The position numbers were made by a program, and so were the translations under genes. Of a stretch of 64,000 nt of DNA, positions 36,901 to 45,244 are shown one piece after another. Below the pieces are notes generated by a model that saw only the letters and a list, made by a program, of their open reading frames with translations, had not been told where the DNA came from and ran no database searches. Source of the stretch: an uncultured Pirellula sp. (GTDB lineage Bacteria > Planctomycetota > Planctomycetia > Pirellulales > Pirellulaceae); contig CAITIE010000150.1 in assembly GCA_903892355.1 (NCBI GenBank), positions 98,874 to 162,873 on the forward strand, in the 5' to 3' direction. Numbering within the stretch: the first letter of the stretch is position 1; every line of letters begins with the position of its first letter.

Positions 36901-37694
36901 ACCCAAATTTGGACCCGCCATCCCCCCCTCAACTCTGGACCGTTGGCCCTTCGGGCGACTTTGAATTGGCCTTGCCGTTCATGGGATTCCCCGGTGGAAA
37001 ACCCAAGTCGATCGTGATACCGCTCGATGGACTCTTCAAGACGGACGACCACCGGATTCGAATCACCCATTCCAGCGAGATCTATTGGGATCGAATTCGA
37101 TTGGGGTATGGCAAACCATTCTTGTTGCCCGATCCTAAAACGAATCGTCGCGACGATCCATCCGCTGCGTCTTTAGAGATGCAATGGCTGACACTCCAAG
37201 AGGGTATCCTCCACTATCGAGGATTTAGCCGTGAATTACCTCGCGATCGGCATCAGCCTCATTGGTATGATTATCAAACTGTCTCCACGGAACCAGCATG
37301 GCCACCACTGGGTGGTCGATTCACCAAATACGGCGATGTCAAAGAGCTGATGCAGAACGATGATGATCGTCTCGTGGTCATGGGAAGCGGTGACGAAATG
37401 GTATTGCGTTTCCAAATCCCGGAAGCCCCAACAAAGCCAGGCTGGGTACGCAACTTCATCCTTCACAGTGTGGGCTGGGACAAGGATGCGGCTCTCAATA
37501 CGCTGGAAGGGCAAAGCAGTTTGCCTCTCCCGTTTTCAAGCATGCAGCAATACCCTCCTGGGATCGAAGACCGCCATCGGGCGACACAAATTGAATCCAT
37601 GCATCGCGATTCACTGACCCGCAAGCAACCCGTCGACCGATTCTGGAAGCCTACACTCGGCGATTCATCCACCTCCGCAACGGTGAGGCAGTAG
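33936..37694 (+). CDS. Large membrane-anchored TPR-like / FG-GAP / ASPIC-UnbV protein
   Basis: 1252 residues from the GTG at 33936, which has GGAG seven bases upstream. A signal-anchor (TSLLLLLILAGLGIGFWIAI) comes first. Residues ~30-300 are helical and TPR-like. A beta-propeller with VCBS-type repeats follows (~340-720: DWESDGDLDLVAVTDG, DYDRDVDLDIMVSH, GDWNNDAKLDVISH, ADLNADGWLDAAVV). The ASPIC/UnbV-like module is at ~720-800 (YAVGSTVEIYGPFG, FGLGPDA). Some 450 residues with no recognised domain complete the protein. It is linked to cobA-hemD by a 4-bp gap. Probably a surface or periplasmic binding protein. Confidence 0.88.
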   Translation: MNQTRTSLLLLLILAGLGIGFWIAISWERKPTEPTDSRFEKSARAASFLENLQYSKAESIYQELQTLAPKEIAYVRNTAIAALANVKYQMDLSQDPKNNVEEIRANLPELFEHAADAIRRYRDSNPEDPIATQLDVLRDIRWISILSAANTIIADEEQSKLFDKLQEYVKQFPGNAFLVTQFNNAAEVMSAVDPKVLAQTVEPLRNVQRANPRNIYLLCLLIQRLVQLKDPSALELVDPLADLLQPFEWKWKMERRPKDLNDLRRAVEVGKTDLDAAFGILIGWVGEAKNTEGSLVDAKSIDVSELAFIDLKDIEAMLQQRFETGKKKPKRIHFEPATSISIDVERCSGVRFFDWNVDTRPEILLWSDTQLQLGSLEGTDPWKPIASLDLNSPILGVAAVDWFASDAHRGAKARTEAQSDDPAMQATLSVRHETIRDLTLYGENGIQIVAFQAPVNDLPQWSLLTDDIGLSSLKKVKQVVPIDWESDGDLDLVAVTDGTLSLHENMGNRMFREVNSISQLPDRSLAIHSVAIVDYDRDVDLDIMVSHAQGFGVLENIQHGQFRFKALDASWEPLGKADSLSVGDFNNNYSWDFAAGGPNGVHVVSTFTQPGQSTSAPLHATLKSDNSVVALGDWNNDAKLDVISHSKQGIELWLNDGTFSFTNHILAPAGKNQLPDEQAPGAISVADLNADGWLDAAVVIDGKPLILSSTPQTNHQYLEYRVKGISDANGGGRNNQYAVGSTVEIYGPFGYQARIIEDDSVHFGLGPDAAYSLRTIFVNGLTQGIIDPKSGAILEEKQVLIGSCPFAYGWDGSKWELITDLLWNAPLGLQVAKGKVLPDRRWEYLLVDGKRMQPYNNAYELRITEELWESAYFDHVALLRVDHPAEVEIVSNEKVGPPSIAEPSLWAYTETIPPQSVVDQYGQNWLASALHQDGNVAIPFQKRFKQGLVESSTLEIDFGAIDTEQSSQLILNGWIYPTDTSLNIGIDQNPNLDPPSPPQLWTVGPSGDFELALPFMGFPGGKPKSIVIPLDGLFKTDDHRIRITHSSEIYWDRIRLGYGKPFLLPDPKTNRRDDPSAASLEMQWLTLQEGILHYRGFSRELPRDRHQPHWYDYQTVSTEPAWPPLGGRFTKYGDVKELMQNDDDRLVVMGSGDEMVLRFQIPEAPTKPGWVRNFILHSVGWDKDAALNTLEGQSSLPLPFSSMQQYPPGIEDRHRATQIESMHRDSLTRKQPVDRFWKPTLGDSSTSATVRQ

Positions 37695-37698
37695 TCGT

Positions 37699-39219
37699 AT
37701 GAAAGGAAAGGTGTATCTCGTCGGTGCGGGTCCCGGACATCCTGAACTGATCACACTCGCAGCCAAACATGCGATCGAACGCGCCGATGTTATTCTCTAC
37801 GATGGATTGGTAAACCCGCAGATCCTCGAGTTCGCATCGCCGAATGCAATTCTGCGTTGCGTTGGAAAACGCGGGCACGGCGGGACCTGGAAACAGTCCG
37901 AAATCGATGACTTGATGGTCGAGTACGCAATAGAACACCCCCATGTCGTCCGTCTCAAAGGTGGTGACACATCGGTGTTTGCTCGCACTTCCGAGGAATT
38001 AGAACGATTGAATGCCGAAGGCATCTCCTATGAAATCATTCCCGGCCTAACCGTGGCGCTGGCAACCTCTGCATTTACCGGCATTCCTATCACCCATCGC
38101 GACTGGAGTTCCTCGGTCGCGTTGATTACCGGCCAAACGCAGCCGAGCGATGGATACACCGACTCCGAGGAGCCGATGGACTGGAACTCCATCGGAAAAT
38201 TCCCAGGCACCCTGGTCTTGTACATGGCTGTTTCCTCGGCCGTCCATTGGAGCCAACGATTGATGGACGCGGGGAAATCGCCCAGCACCCCCGTTGCACT
38301 GGTCCGACGTTGCTCATGGCCCGATCAACACGTATTGAGGTGCGAGCTAGCCTCGGTCTCGGATACACTGGCTGCTCATCCAGAGTTTCGAGCTCCGGCA
38401 ATTGCGATTATTGGTGAGGTTGTTCAAGCCACATCCGAAACGTGCTGGTTCACCTCACAGCCCCTCTTCGGACAAAGCGTCGTTATCACCAGCCCGCGCG
38501 GCCAAGCGACCAAGCTGGCAAGCCTGTTCGCAGCCCAAGGCGCCCATTGCATTCATGCTCCAGCAATCGAGATTGTTCCCCCAATCGACTGGGACTCGGT
38601 GGATAGATCAATCGATCATTTGCGGGAAACCGATTGGATAGTCTTCAGCAGCACCCATGGTGTTCGCAATTACTTCCACCGACTTCTTGAACTCGGCGGC
38701 GATGCGAGGTGGCTGGGGAATTGCCGAATCGCTACCGTAGGCCAGTCCACCGCGCAGTCACTGCAAGAGTTTTCCTTGTGCTGCGATTTGATCCCCAACT
38801 CAGGTACCGGTGCCGACGCGCTGCTGGCGGATTTACTTCCCGAAGCAGCCGGGAAACGGATCGTTCTCGTCGGTACTCCCGACGGAAGCAACCGACTTGA
38901 GGAACAACTGAGCAAAGTCGCCGCCAGCGTTCACTGCATCCACGCCTACCGCCAACTTCCGATCGATCGTTGGCCGGAGTCGCTTGCGAGCACCATCCAT
39001 GAAGCTCGATCCCCGTGGATTGTCGCCACCAGTCCAAACATCGCCAAACATGCGTTTCGGCTTCTCGGCGATTCAGCTGCGGACTCGCGATGGTTGAGTA
39101 TCTCCGCCAGCGTCACCGAGACACTCAAAGATCTAGGTGCAACAACCATCGTGGAATCGCAACTAGCAGACTACCCTTCACTGGTCCATGCACTCATTTC
39201 ACTCAATCCCGAGCGCTAA
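37699..39219 (+). CDS. cobA-hemD: Fused uroporphyrinogen-III C-methyltransferase / uroporphyrinogen-III synthase
   Basis: A 506-residue bifunctional protein. Residues 1-~250 are the SAM-dependent methyltransferase making precorrin-2: KVYLVGAGPGHPELITL, VVRLKGGD, and GIPITHRDWSSSVALITGQ. Residues ~255-500 are uroporphyrinogen-III synthase: QSVVITSPRGQATKL, IVFSSTHGVRNYF, IATVGQSTAQSL and WIVATSPNIAKH. In CobA the loop after GGD is normally PFVFGRGGEE; here it is TSVFARTSEE. The fusion links sirohaem/cobalamin branching to haem precursor synthesis. It starts 4 bp after the UnbV gene and its end overlaps the ggt end by 21 bp. Confidence 0.92.
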   Translation: MKGKVYLVGAGPGHPELITLAAKHAIERADVILYDGLVNPQILEFASPNAILRCVGKRGHGGTWKQSEIDDLMVEYAIEHPHVVRLKGGDTSVFARTSEELERLNAEGISYEIIPGLTVALATSAFTGIPITHRDWSSSVALITGQTQPSDGYTDSEEPMDWNSIGKFPGTLVLYMAVSSAVHWSQRLMDAGKSPSTPVALVRRCSWPDQHVLRCELASVSDTLAAHPEFRAPAIAIIGEVVQATSETCWFTSQPLFGQSVVITSPRGQATKLASLFAAQGAHCIHAPAIEIVPPIDWDSVDRSIDHLRETDWIVFSSTHGVRNYFHRLLELGGDARWLGNCRIATVGQSTAQSLQEFSLCCDLIPNSGTGADALLADLLPEAAGKRIVLVGTPDGSNRLEEQLSKVAASVHCIHAYRQLPIDRWPESLASTIHEARSPWIVATSPNIAKHAFRLLGDSAADSRWLSISASVTETLKDLGATTIVESQLADYPSLVHALISLNPER

Positions 39220-40965
39220 GCCGTCATTGCGACTCTCGGTAGCACCTTGGAGGACTCCTCGCTCCCAATCGATGAGGATTCCTTGGTAGCCTCCCATCGA
39301 GGTTCTCGCCTGTTGCGTCTTATGACCACGACGGTTCAACTCCTCGACGGTTTCGTCCGGCAAACCGGATTCGTAATGGACCACACCACCATCTGGATCC
39401 CCAGGGACCAGCGTCGGGGTTGGACTTCCTTCATGACGCACTCGTGCTGCATCACCAGCCATTTGAATGTTCATCCCGAAATCGATCCAGTTGACGAGGA
39501 CTTGGACTTGGCCTTGAGGTTGCATGTCACCCCCCATCACCCCAAATACAAACACCGGCTTCCCATCCTTGGTCACGAGCGACGGGATGATCGTATGGAA
39601 CGGGCGTTTACTGGGCTCCAAGCGGTTCGGATGATCGTCGCTCAAGGCGAATAGATTACCGCGATTTTGCAATACGAAACCGACATCGCCGGGAACGATT
39701 TGGCTTCCAAAACCGTGGTAGTTGCTTTGGATCAAGGAACAGCAATTGCGATCTTTGTCGACGATACATAAGTAGACCGTATCGCCGTGGATCAACTTTG
39801 CATCCCCGGGCTCGCTCTCTGTCATCGCGCGGGCCATGTCAATCCTCGCATTCTGACGCTTTGCGTAGGACTTGCTCTTCAGCGCATCGACAGGAACATC
39901 GACAAACGCCATGTCCGCGTAGTAACGCGCGCGATCCGCATACGCTAACTTCTTCGCCTCGAGCAGCAGATGCACCGTATCCGCACTCCCCCAACCCATC
40001 GAGCGCAAATCATGCTGCTCTAAGACATTGAGCATTTGGAGAACCGCGAGGCCTTGGCCATTGGGCGGAATCTGCCAAACATCAAAGCCGCGGTACTCGG
40101 TTGAAATAGGGTCGACCCACGTATTCTCATGCTCATGGAAATCTTCAATGGCCAGGTAACCACCGTTGTTGCCGCTGAAATCGACGATCTTTTGTGCGAT
40201 CTCACCGCGGTAGAAGGCATCCGCACCCTCCTTGGCAATGGCTCGCATGGAGGCGGCGAGTTTTGGATTGCGAAAGACATCGCCGGCCGCCGGGGCTTTC
40301 GTTCCTTCGAGCAGAAATGTTCGCTTTGAATCGGGCCAATCGCGGAAGGACTGCTCCCCCTTGGTCCAGAATCCAGCGATGACTGGGGAAACGGGAAAAC
40401 CTTGTTCCGCCAAACCAATCGCCGGCTCGAGGACTTGGTCCATCTTCAACCGGCCAAATTTGGAGTGCAGATCCAACCAACCGGAAACACAACCGGGAAC
40501 GCTCCAAGACAAAGGGCCGTACAACGGTATTTCTTGAAGCCCCTTTTCCTGAAACACTTTCCGCGTTAGCGATTTCGGCGCACGGCCGCTCGCATTGAGT
40601 CCGTAGATTTTTTGCGTCTTTGCATCCCAGACGATCGAATAGAGATCGCCACCTAAACCGCAACTCATCGGTTCGACCACACCAAGTACAGCATTGGCTG
40701 CGATGGCTGCGTCCACGGCCGATCCACCTGCTTCCAATACTCGCAACGCGGCAGCCGTTGCACGCGGGTCGCTGGTACAAGCCATCCCGCCGCGTGCATA
40801 GACCAACGATCGGCTCTGTGCCACGGGACCCGACGGTCGATCGTAACGCCCAATTGCATCGCTTTGCGCCATGCTGCTGTGCACGTGGTTACCTAGCAAC
40901 GCTAAGGCCCAAGCGCTTATCCAACCCCGGTGTTGAACACTGCGAAGGATTCGAGAAATTTGCAT
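39199..40965 (-). CDS. ggt: Gamma-glutamyltransferase (Ntn hydrolase)
   Basis: A 588-residue periplasmic enzyme that cleaves gamma-glutamyl bonds, as in glutathione. A signal peptide is seen at the N-terminus. Family segments are SDPRATAAALRVLEAGGSAVDAAIAANAVLGVVEP, SCGLGGDLYSIVWD and the autoprocessing site before Thr ~396 in HGDTVYLCIVDKD. QNRGNLFALSDDHPN follows. The C-terminal PVFVFGVMGGDMQPQGQVQVLVN is typical. It starts 9 bp after the redoxin fusion, so the two are probably co-transcribed. Its 3' end overlaps cobA-hemD. Confidence 0.92.
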   Translation of the reverse strand: MQISRILRSVQHRGWISAWALALLGNHVHSSMAQSDAIGRYDRPSGPVAQSRSLVYARGGMACTSDPRATAAALRVLEAGGSAVDAAIAANAVLGVVEPMSCGLGGDLYSIVWDAKTQKIYGLNASGRAPKSLTRKVFQEKGLQEIPLYGPLSWSVPGCVSGWLDLHSKFGRLKMDQVLEPAIGLAEQGFPVSPVIAGFWTKGEQSFRDWPDSKRTFLLEGTKAPAAGDVFRNPKLAASMRAIAKEGADAFYRGEIAQKIVDFSGNNGGYLAIEDFHEHENTWVDPISTEYRGFDVWQIPPNGQGLAVLQMLNVLEQHDLRSMGWGSADTVHLLLEAKKLAYADRARYYADMAFVDVPVDALKSKSYAKRQNARIDMARAMTESEPGDAKLIHGDTVYLCIVDKDRNCCSLIQSNYHGFGSQIVPGDVGFVLQNRGNLFALSDDHPNRLEPSKRPFHTIIPSLVTKDGKPVFVFGVMGGDMQPQGQVQVLVNWIDFGMNIQMAGDAARVRHEGSPTPTLVPGDPDGGVVHYESGLPDETVEELNRRGHKTQQARTSMGGYQGILIDWERGVLQGATESRNDGLALGIE

Positions 40966-40974
40966 CGTAAAAAA

Positions 40975-42828
40975 TCACTTTTGCCGCGGCACTGCGTAAT
41001 GGAAGTATCCGATCATCATCTCTTCGTAGGTTTGGTCACCCCATCGAACCCACGAATTGGGATCGGGATTATTTAAATTGTCAGCTGAGTTATCGAAGAC
41101 GGCTTCGCAGAAGATTTTAGTCCCTTTGGGCAAGGCCATTTTATCCTTCAATCGATACTCGGTCTGCCAGTTGAAATCATAGTGCGGAACATCCAGTAGG
41201 ATTTCACGTCGTTTGTCGGGATAAACCAACGTGTAGCGGAACGACTTGCCCCGAACGTGCATATGGGGACTGAGCGAGAGCAGTTCGCACTTTGGCAGAC
41301 GCTCGGGAAGCATTGCAGTCGTTCGATAATTGGCATCGCGGGGTGGAATGCGGAAGCCAGGGTTGACGGCGCTGGTGGTGACCACCTCATGGGTTATCTT
41401 CGCGGGATCCGCCAGGATAAAACCAACCTTGCTCAAGTCTTGCTGGGCGATCCCATTCGGTGTGTAGTGAACCTGGAAAACCAACTCGCTGTTGGCAGGG
41501 ATCCGCTTGGCGTATCCCTCGGGCATCATTTCCGCCCGAGTACCAGGGACATAGCCAACCAAAAAACTCCGAGCTCCGCCCAAGTCCCCCCGCCTGGAAC
41601 CCTTCTCGCGGACGAAGACGAGGATATGGTGCACGATCTCACGATTTCCTGGTACCAACTCCATCCCATTAACCCATAGCTCCTCCGTGTTCTTCAAATC
41701 GGCGAGAAAATACTGATACCGTACCTCCCCTTTGGCTGGTACATCGACGGGCTTATCGCGCATCGGCAGAATGATGTCCGGAGTTTTTGGGAGAAGCCAA
41801 CCGTCGGTGAATTTTAACGGCTCCGGTTCCGCTTCAGGATTTCCTCGCGGCGTACCCGAACGAGCCCAGGCTTCGATGGTGCTGAGCTCTTCTTCGGTCA
41901 GGCTTCGATCGTTCGCATAGTGCCCATACTCGGGGCTCGCGTGCCATGGGGGCATGCGCCGATCCTGTGTCACTTCAACGATCATGTCCGCCCAAGCGGC
42001 CGCGTCTTCGTATCGGCTCAAATCCATCGGGCCGATATCTCCTTCGCGATGGCATGACACGCAGCGAGCTTGCAGAATCCTCGAAACATGCTCTGCATAG
42101 GTAACCTTTGGAGATTCCTGAGATGGCTTCTTCGCAACCCGTCCGATCAAACATCCTGAAGCAGGGGTTGTGGGTACCTCGACTTCCTTCGATTCGAGGA
42201 TGGCGTTCAATGCGTCCTTCAGTTCTTCATGGACCGGTCGGTCTTTTGCAAACCCAATCCCATACTGATCGTCGACCCGTCCTCGGTACCGGAGAACGAG
42301 TTCCGAGTCGATCACGCACACCTCGGGTGTTCGAGTTACCCCCAAATGGTCCGCAACATCCTGGGATGGGTCTTTTAAGAATGGATACTCCATCCCAAAC
42401 CGACGAGCATGGGCGGCCATCTCCGCCAGGGAATCTTGAACATTGGCGTCGATCGCTAGGAATCGAATCCCTTGGTCACGAAACTCACGCTCCAATTCAT
42501 TGAGTCGATACGTATACTGTTTGGCGAGCGGGCATTGCGTTCCCAGGAATGCGACCACCGTTCCCTTGGTTCCTAACAACTCTTCGGATTTCCATTCTCG
42601 GCCCTGAGCGTCGGTCAGTTCAAAAGGTATCAGTTTGGCGTCCAACCCACGACTCTGAGCATCGGAACCTTTACCGCTCGTATCGTCGTTTTTCAATTCC
42701 GCTGGCGAGCAATGACCAATGCTCGCCCATCGGATTGTTGAATCCACAAACACGGCTCCACTGAAGAGAGTGGAGATCCATGGAACCCAAAAACCGAGCG
42801 CTGTTGAGATCGTCTTCATCTTCCGCAT
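40975..42828 (-). CDS. Redoxin / cytochrome c / copper-monooxygenase-like fusion protein
   Basis: About 617 residues from the ATG at 42828. An N-terminal hydrophobic segment marks export. A thioredoxin-fold redoxin follows (~60-210) with FLGTQCPLAK, only one Cys at the active site, and TRTPEVCVID. Residues ~240-330 hold a cytochrome c-like domain with a single CVSCH haem site. The C-terminal ~280 residues resemble copper type II ascorbate-dependent monooxygenase (PHM-like): NREIVHHILVFV, LVFQVHYTPNG, LSPHMHVRGKSFRY. The combination of thiol, haem and copper sites suggests an extracytoplasmic redox enzyme; its substrate is unknown. Confidence 0.85.
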   Translation of the reverse strand: MRKMKTISTALGFWVPWISTLFSGAVFVDSTIRWASIGHCSPAELKNDDTSGKGSDAQSRGLDAKLIPFELTDAQGREWKSEELLGTKGTVVAFLGTQCPLAKQYTYRLNELEREFRDQGIRFLAIDANVQDSLAEMAAHARRFGMEYPFLKDPSQDVADHLGVTRTPEVCVIDSELVLRYRGRVDDQYGIGFAKDRPVHEELKDALNAILESKEVEVPTTPASGCLIGRVAKKPSQESPKVTYAEHVSRILQARCVSCHREGDIGPMDLSRYEDAAAWADMIVEVTQDRRMPPWHASPEYGHYANDRSLTEEELSTIEAWARSGTPRGNPEAEPEPLKFTDGWLLPKTPDIILPMRDKPVDVPAKGEVRYQYFLADLKNTEELWVNGMELVPGNREIVHHILVFVREKGSRRGDLGGARSFLVGYVPGTRAEMMPEGYAKRIPANSELVFQVHYTPNGIAQQDLSKVGFILADPAKITHEVVTTSAVNPGFRIPPRDANYRTTAMLPERLPKCELLSLSPHMHVRGKSFRYTLVYPDKRREILLDVPHYDFNWQTEYRLKDKMALPKGTKIFCEAVFDNSADNLNNPDPNSWVRWGDQTYEEMMIGYFHYAVPRQK

Positions 42829-43066
42829 GTTTTCCGTTTTCCTTGCATATTGGGCCCCGCGTTCAAGCGGCATGGCACCGCATGGCGAATTGGGATGCAA
42901 TTCAATTCCACTCCGTGCTATCACCGTTCGGAGTTAATTCCGGTGGTGGGATATCGCATTTCGCACTGCAACCGAGGATAATCCGACGAGTAAGAAACAC
43001 CCTCTAGGTTCGCTTCTCTCCCATCCATCTTGTTTTTTAGTAGACAATATCCCAAGCAAAATCACA

Positions 43067-43981
43067 ATGTCGAAACAAGCAGCCTTTCTTGTCGTATCGG
43101 CGACCCTATCCGCATTGACCTTCCTCGGATTTTCTCCCGCCTTCGGTGAAGAATCGGAACAAAAGATCGTCCCCCTGTGGAGCGATGGTGCTCCGAACGC
43201 AATCGGCTCAGAACCTAAAGACAGCCCAAATATTACGATACATATCGTGAAGTCAGAGCAACCCACGGGGGCATTGGTGATCTGCCCTGGCGGTGGTTAT
43301 GGTGGGCTTGCGATGGATCACGAAGGCCGCCAGATTTGCGAATGGGCAAATCGCATGGGGCTGACCGCGATCCTGTGCGATTATCGGCATCGTGGAAAAG
43401 GCTACGGCCATCCCGCCCCCCTTCATGATGCTCAGCGTGCGATTCGCATGGCTCGCGCAAATGCAAAGCTGTGGAATATTGACCCCACTAAGATAGGCAT
43501 CATCGGATTTTCAGCAGGTGGGCATTTAGTTTCCACCGTAATCACCCAATTCGACGCTGGAGATAAAGACGCATCGGATCCTGTTTCGAAAGAATCTTCG
43601 CGACCGGATTTTGCGATCCTTTGCTACCCCGTGATCTCCATGGGCAGTTCGTTCACACATCGTGGCAGTGAAGTCAATCTGCTGGGGAAAAATGCGAACC
43701 AAGAAACCTTGGAGAAATTCGCGAGCGAACGAAATGTGCGTACGGATACACCACCGACCTTCTTGATGCACACCTCGGAGGACAAAGCTGTTCCACCTCA
43801 GAACTCGTTAGTCTTTTATCAAGCCATGGTCGCTAAGAACATTCCGGGTGAGTTGCACATCTACCAAAAAGGAACGCACGGTATCGGGCTTGGGAAATCC
43901 ATCCCAGGGACATCGGATTGGCCTCTCGCATGCCAGCGTTGGCTACACCAATTAGGCATGGTAAAACAGCCGTCACCCTGA
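43067..43981 (+). CDS. Secreted esterase (acetyl xylan esterase-like alpha/beta hydrolase)
   Basis: A 304-residue exported hydrolase. A signal peptide covers residues 1-~26. The fold is shown by ALVICPGGGYGGLAMDHEG (oxyanion loop), AILCDYRHRGKGYGHPAPLHDAQRAIR, the nucleophile elbow IIGFSAGGHLVS, the acid in HTSEDKAVPP, and the His in GTHGIGLG. This is the BD-FAE/acetyl-xylan-esterase type often found in polysaccharide-degrading planctomycetes. The neighbouring sulfatases fit a glycan-degradation context, though no glycoside hydrolase is present here. Confidence 0.88.
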   Translation: MSKQAAFLVVSATLSALTFLGFSPAFGEESEQKIVPLWSDGAPNAIGSEPKDSPNITIHIVKSEQPTGALVICPGGGYGGLAMDHEGRQICEWANRMGLTAILCDYRHRGKGYGHPAPLHDAQRAIRMARANAKLWNIDPTKIGIIGFSAGGHLVSTVITQFDAGDKDASDPVSKESSRPDFAILCYPVISMGSSFTHRGSEVNLLGKNANQETLEKFASERNVRTDTPPTFLMHTSEDKAVPPQNSLVFYQAMVAKNIPGELHIYQKGTHGIGLGKSIPGTSDWPLACQRWLHQLGMVKQPSP

Positions 43982-44040
43982 CGCCAATTTTCGATGATTA
44001 CCTGATTTTCCAACACGTCGTCCGATTGAGGTCCATTATT

Positions 44041-45219
44041 GTGAAACACTCTATCAACATTGGTCATTCCCTGTATTCTTTCTCAAGAATCGGACTCGCA
44101 CTTTCCTTCGCGCTAAACTTGTCCGTGGCAGTACTCCACGCCCAATCCCCGTCGCGATTCAAATCACCATCCGCGGCGACTTCATCCCCAAAAATCCACT
44201 TCGATACCCCCCAGAAAATCGTGCCAGATTCTCAACCATCCAACGAACGATTTGTTGCATCGACCCGCCCAAAGTGGACTATTGCGATCCACGGTGGAGC
44301 AGGTGGCGATCTCGAACGCTGGACGGCTCAGCAGCAACAAGCCCGGATCCAAGGTTTGCAAGCCGCATTGCGACGAGGTGTTGAACTTCTTGAGAAATCG
44401 ACACCGGCCGTCGATGTTGCCGAAGCGGTCGTTCGAGTTCTGGAAGACGATCCGAATTTCAATGCTGGGCGAGGTGCTGTTCTCAATGAGATCGGAGAGT
44501 TTTCCCTCGATGCGAGCTTGATGGATGGATCGGATCTCAGCTGCGGTGCCGTCGCCAATGTACGCAAGACTCGCAACCCTATTTCGTTGGCGAGGGCGGT
44601 GCGAGACAAAACTCCTCATGTCTTTCTATGTGGCCATGAAGCCGACGAGTTCGGAGTCCAAGTTGGATTGGCTACCGAAGGGGGCGACTATTTCAAAACC
44701 GAAGAGCAGATCGAGAGTTGGAAAGCGTGGAAAGAGCGTCAGGCGGCGAAGAAGAACTCGACTTCTCGGCATGATCACGATCGAGGTGAGGACAGGCTCT
44801 TCTATTTGGGTACCGTCGGTTGTGTCGTGATGGATGCCGACGGCAATTTAGCCGCAGCCACCAGCACAGGAGGGTTGCTCGGCAAAAAGTATGGAAGGAT
44901 TGGAGACACCCCAGTCATCGGTGCTGGCACGTATGCCAACAATCAGAGTTGCGCTGTCAGTTGCACCGGAATCGGCGAACTGTTCATCAAAAACCATGTT
45001 GCCTCTGCGATTTCGTCCAGGATGGAACATCTCGGAGAACCACTCGAGAAAGCTGTGGGGCACGCCATCGCTAAAACCTTGCCCGTCGATTCGGGGGGAA
45101 TCATCGCCGTGGATGCCTCGGGGAACATCGAAACACAATTCAACACACCGATCATGGCTCGCGGACAAGCCAACAGCGACGGATTGTTTCGGGTCGCTCT
45201 ATCGGATTGGGTGGAATAG
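44041..45219 (+). CDS. Isoaspartyl peptidase / L-asparaginase family Ntn hydrolase, exported
   Basis: 392 residues from the GTG at 44041, where a good signal peptide begins; an earlier in-frame start at 43918 overlaps the esterase gene. Family features are TIAIHGGAGG, VVRVLEDDPNFNAGRGAVLNEIG and MDGSDLSCGAV. The autoprocessing Thr is in YLGTVGCVVMDADGNLAAATSTGG, followed by GDTPVIGAGTYANN. Members clip isoaspartyl peptides or asparagine after self-cleavage before that Thr. It follows the esterase and probably shares its transcript. Confidence 0.9.
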   Translation: MKHSINIGHSLYSFSRIGLALSFALNLSVAVLHAQSPSRFKSPSAATSSPKIHFDTPQKIVPDSQPSNERFVASTRPKWTIAIHGGAGGDLERWTAQQQQARIQGLQAALRRGVELLEKSTPAVDVAEAVVRVLEDDPNFNAGRGAVLNEIGEFSLDASLMDGSDLSCGAVANVRKTRNPISLARAVRDKTPHVFLCGHEADEFGVQVGLATEGGDYFKTEEQIESWKAWKERQAAKKNSTSRHDHDRGEDRLFYLGTVGCVVMDADGNLAAATSTGGLLGKKYGRIGDTPVIGAGTYANNQSCAVSCTGIGELFIKNHVASAISSRMEHLGEPLEKAVGHAIAKTLPVDSGGIIAVDASGNIETQFNTPIMARGQANSDGLFRVALSDWVE

Positions 45220-45244
45220 TCTTTTCCGGATTTCACCGCCGGGA

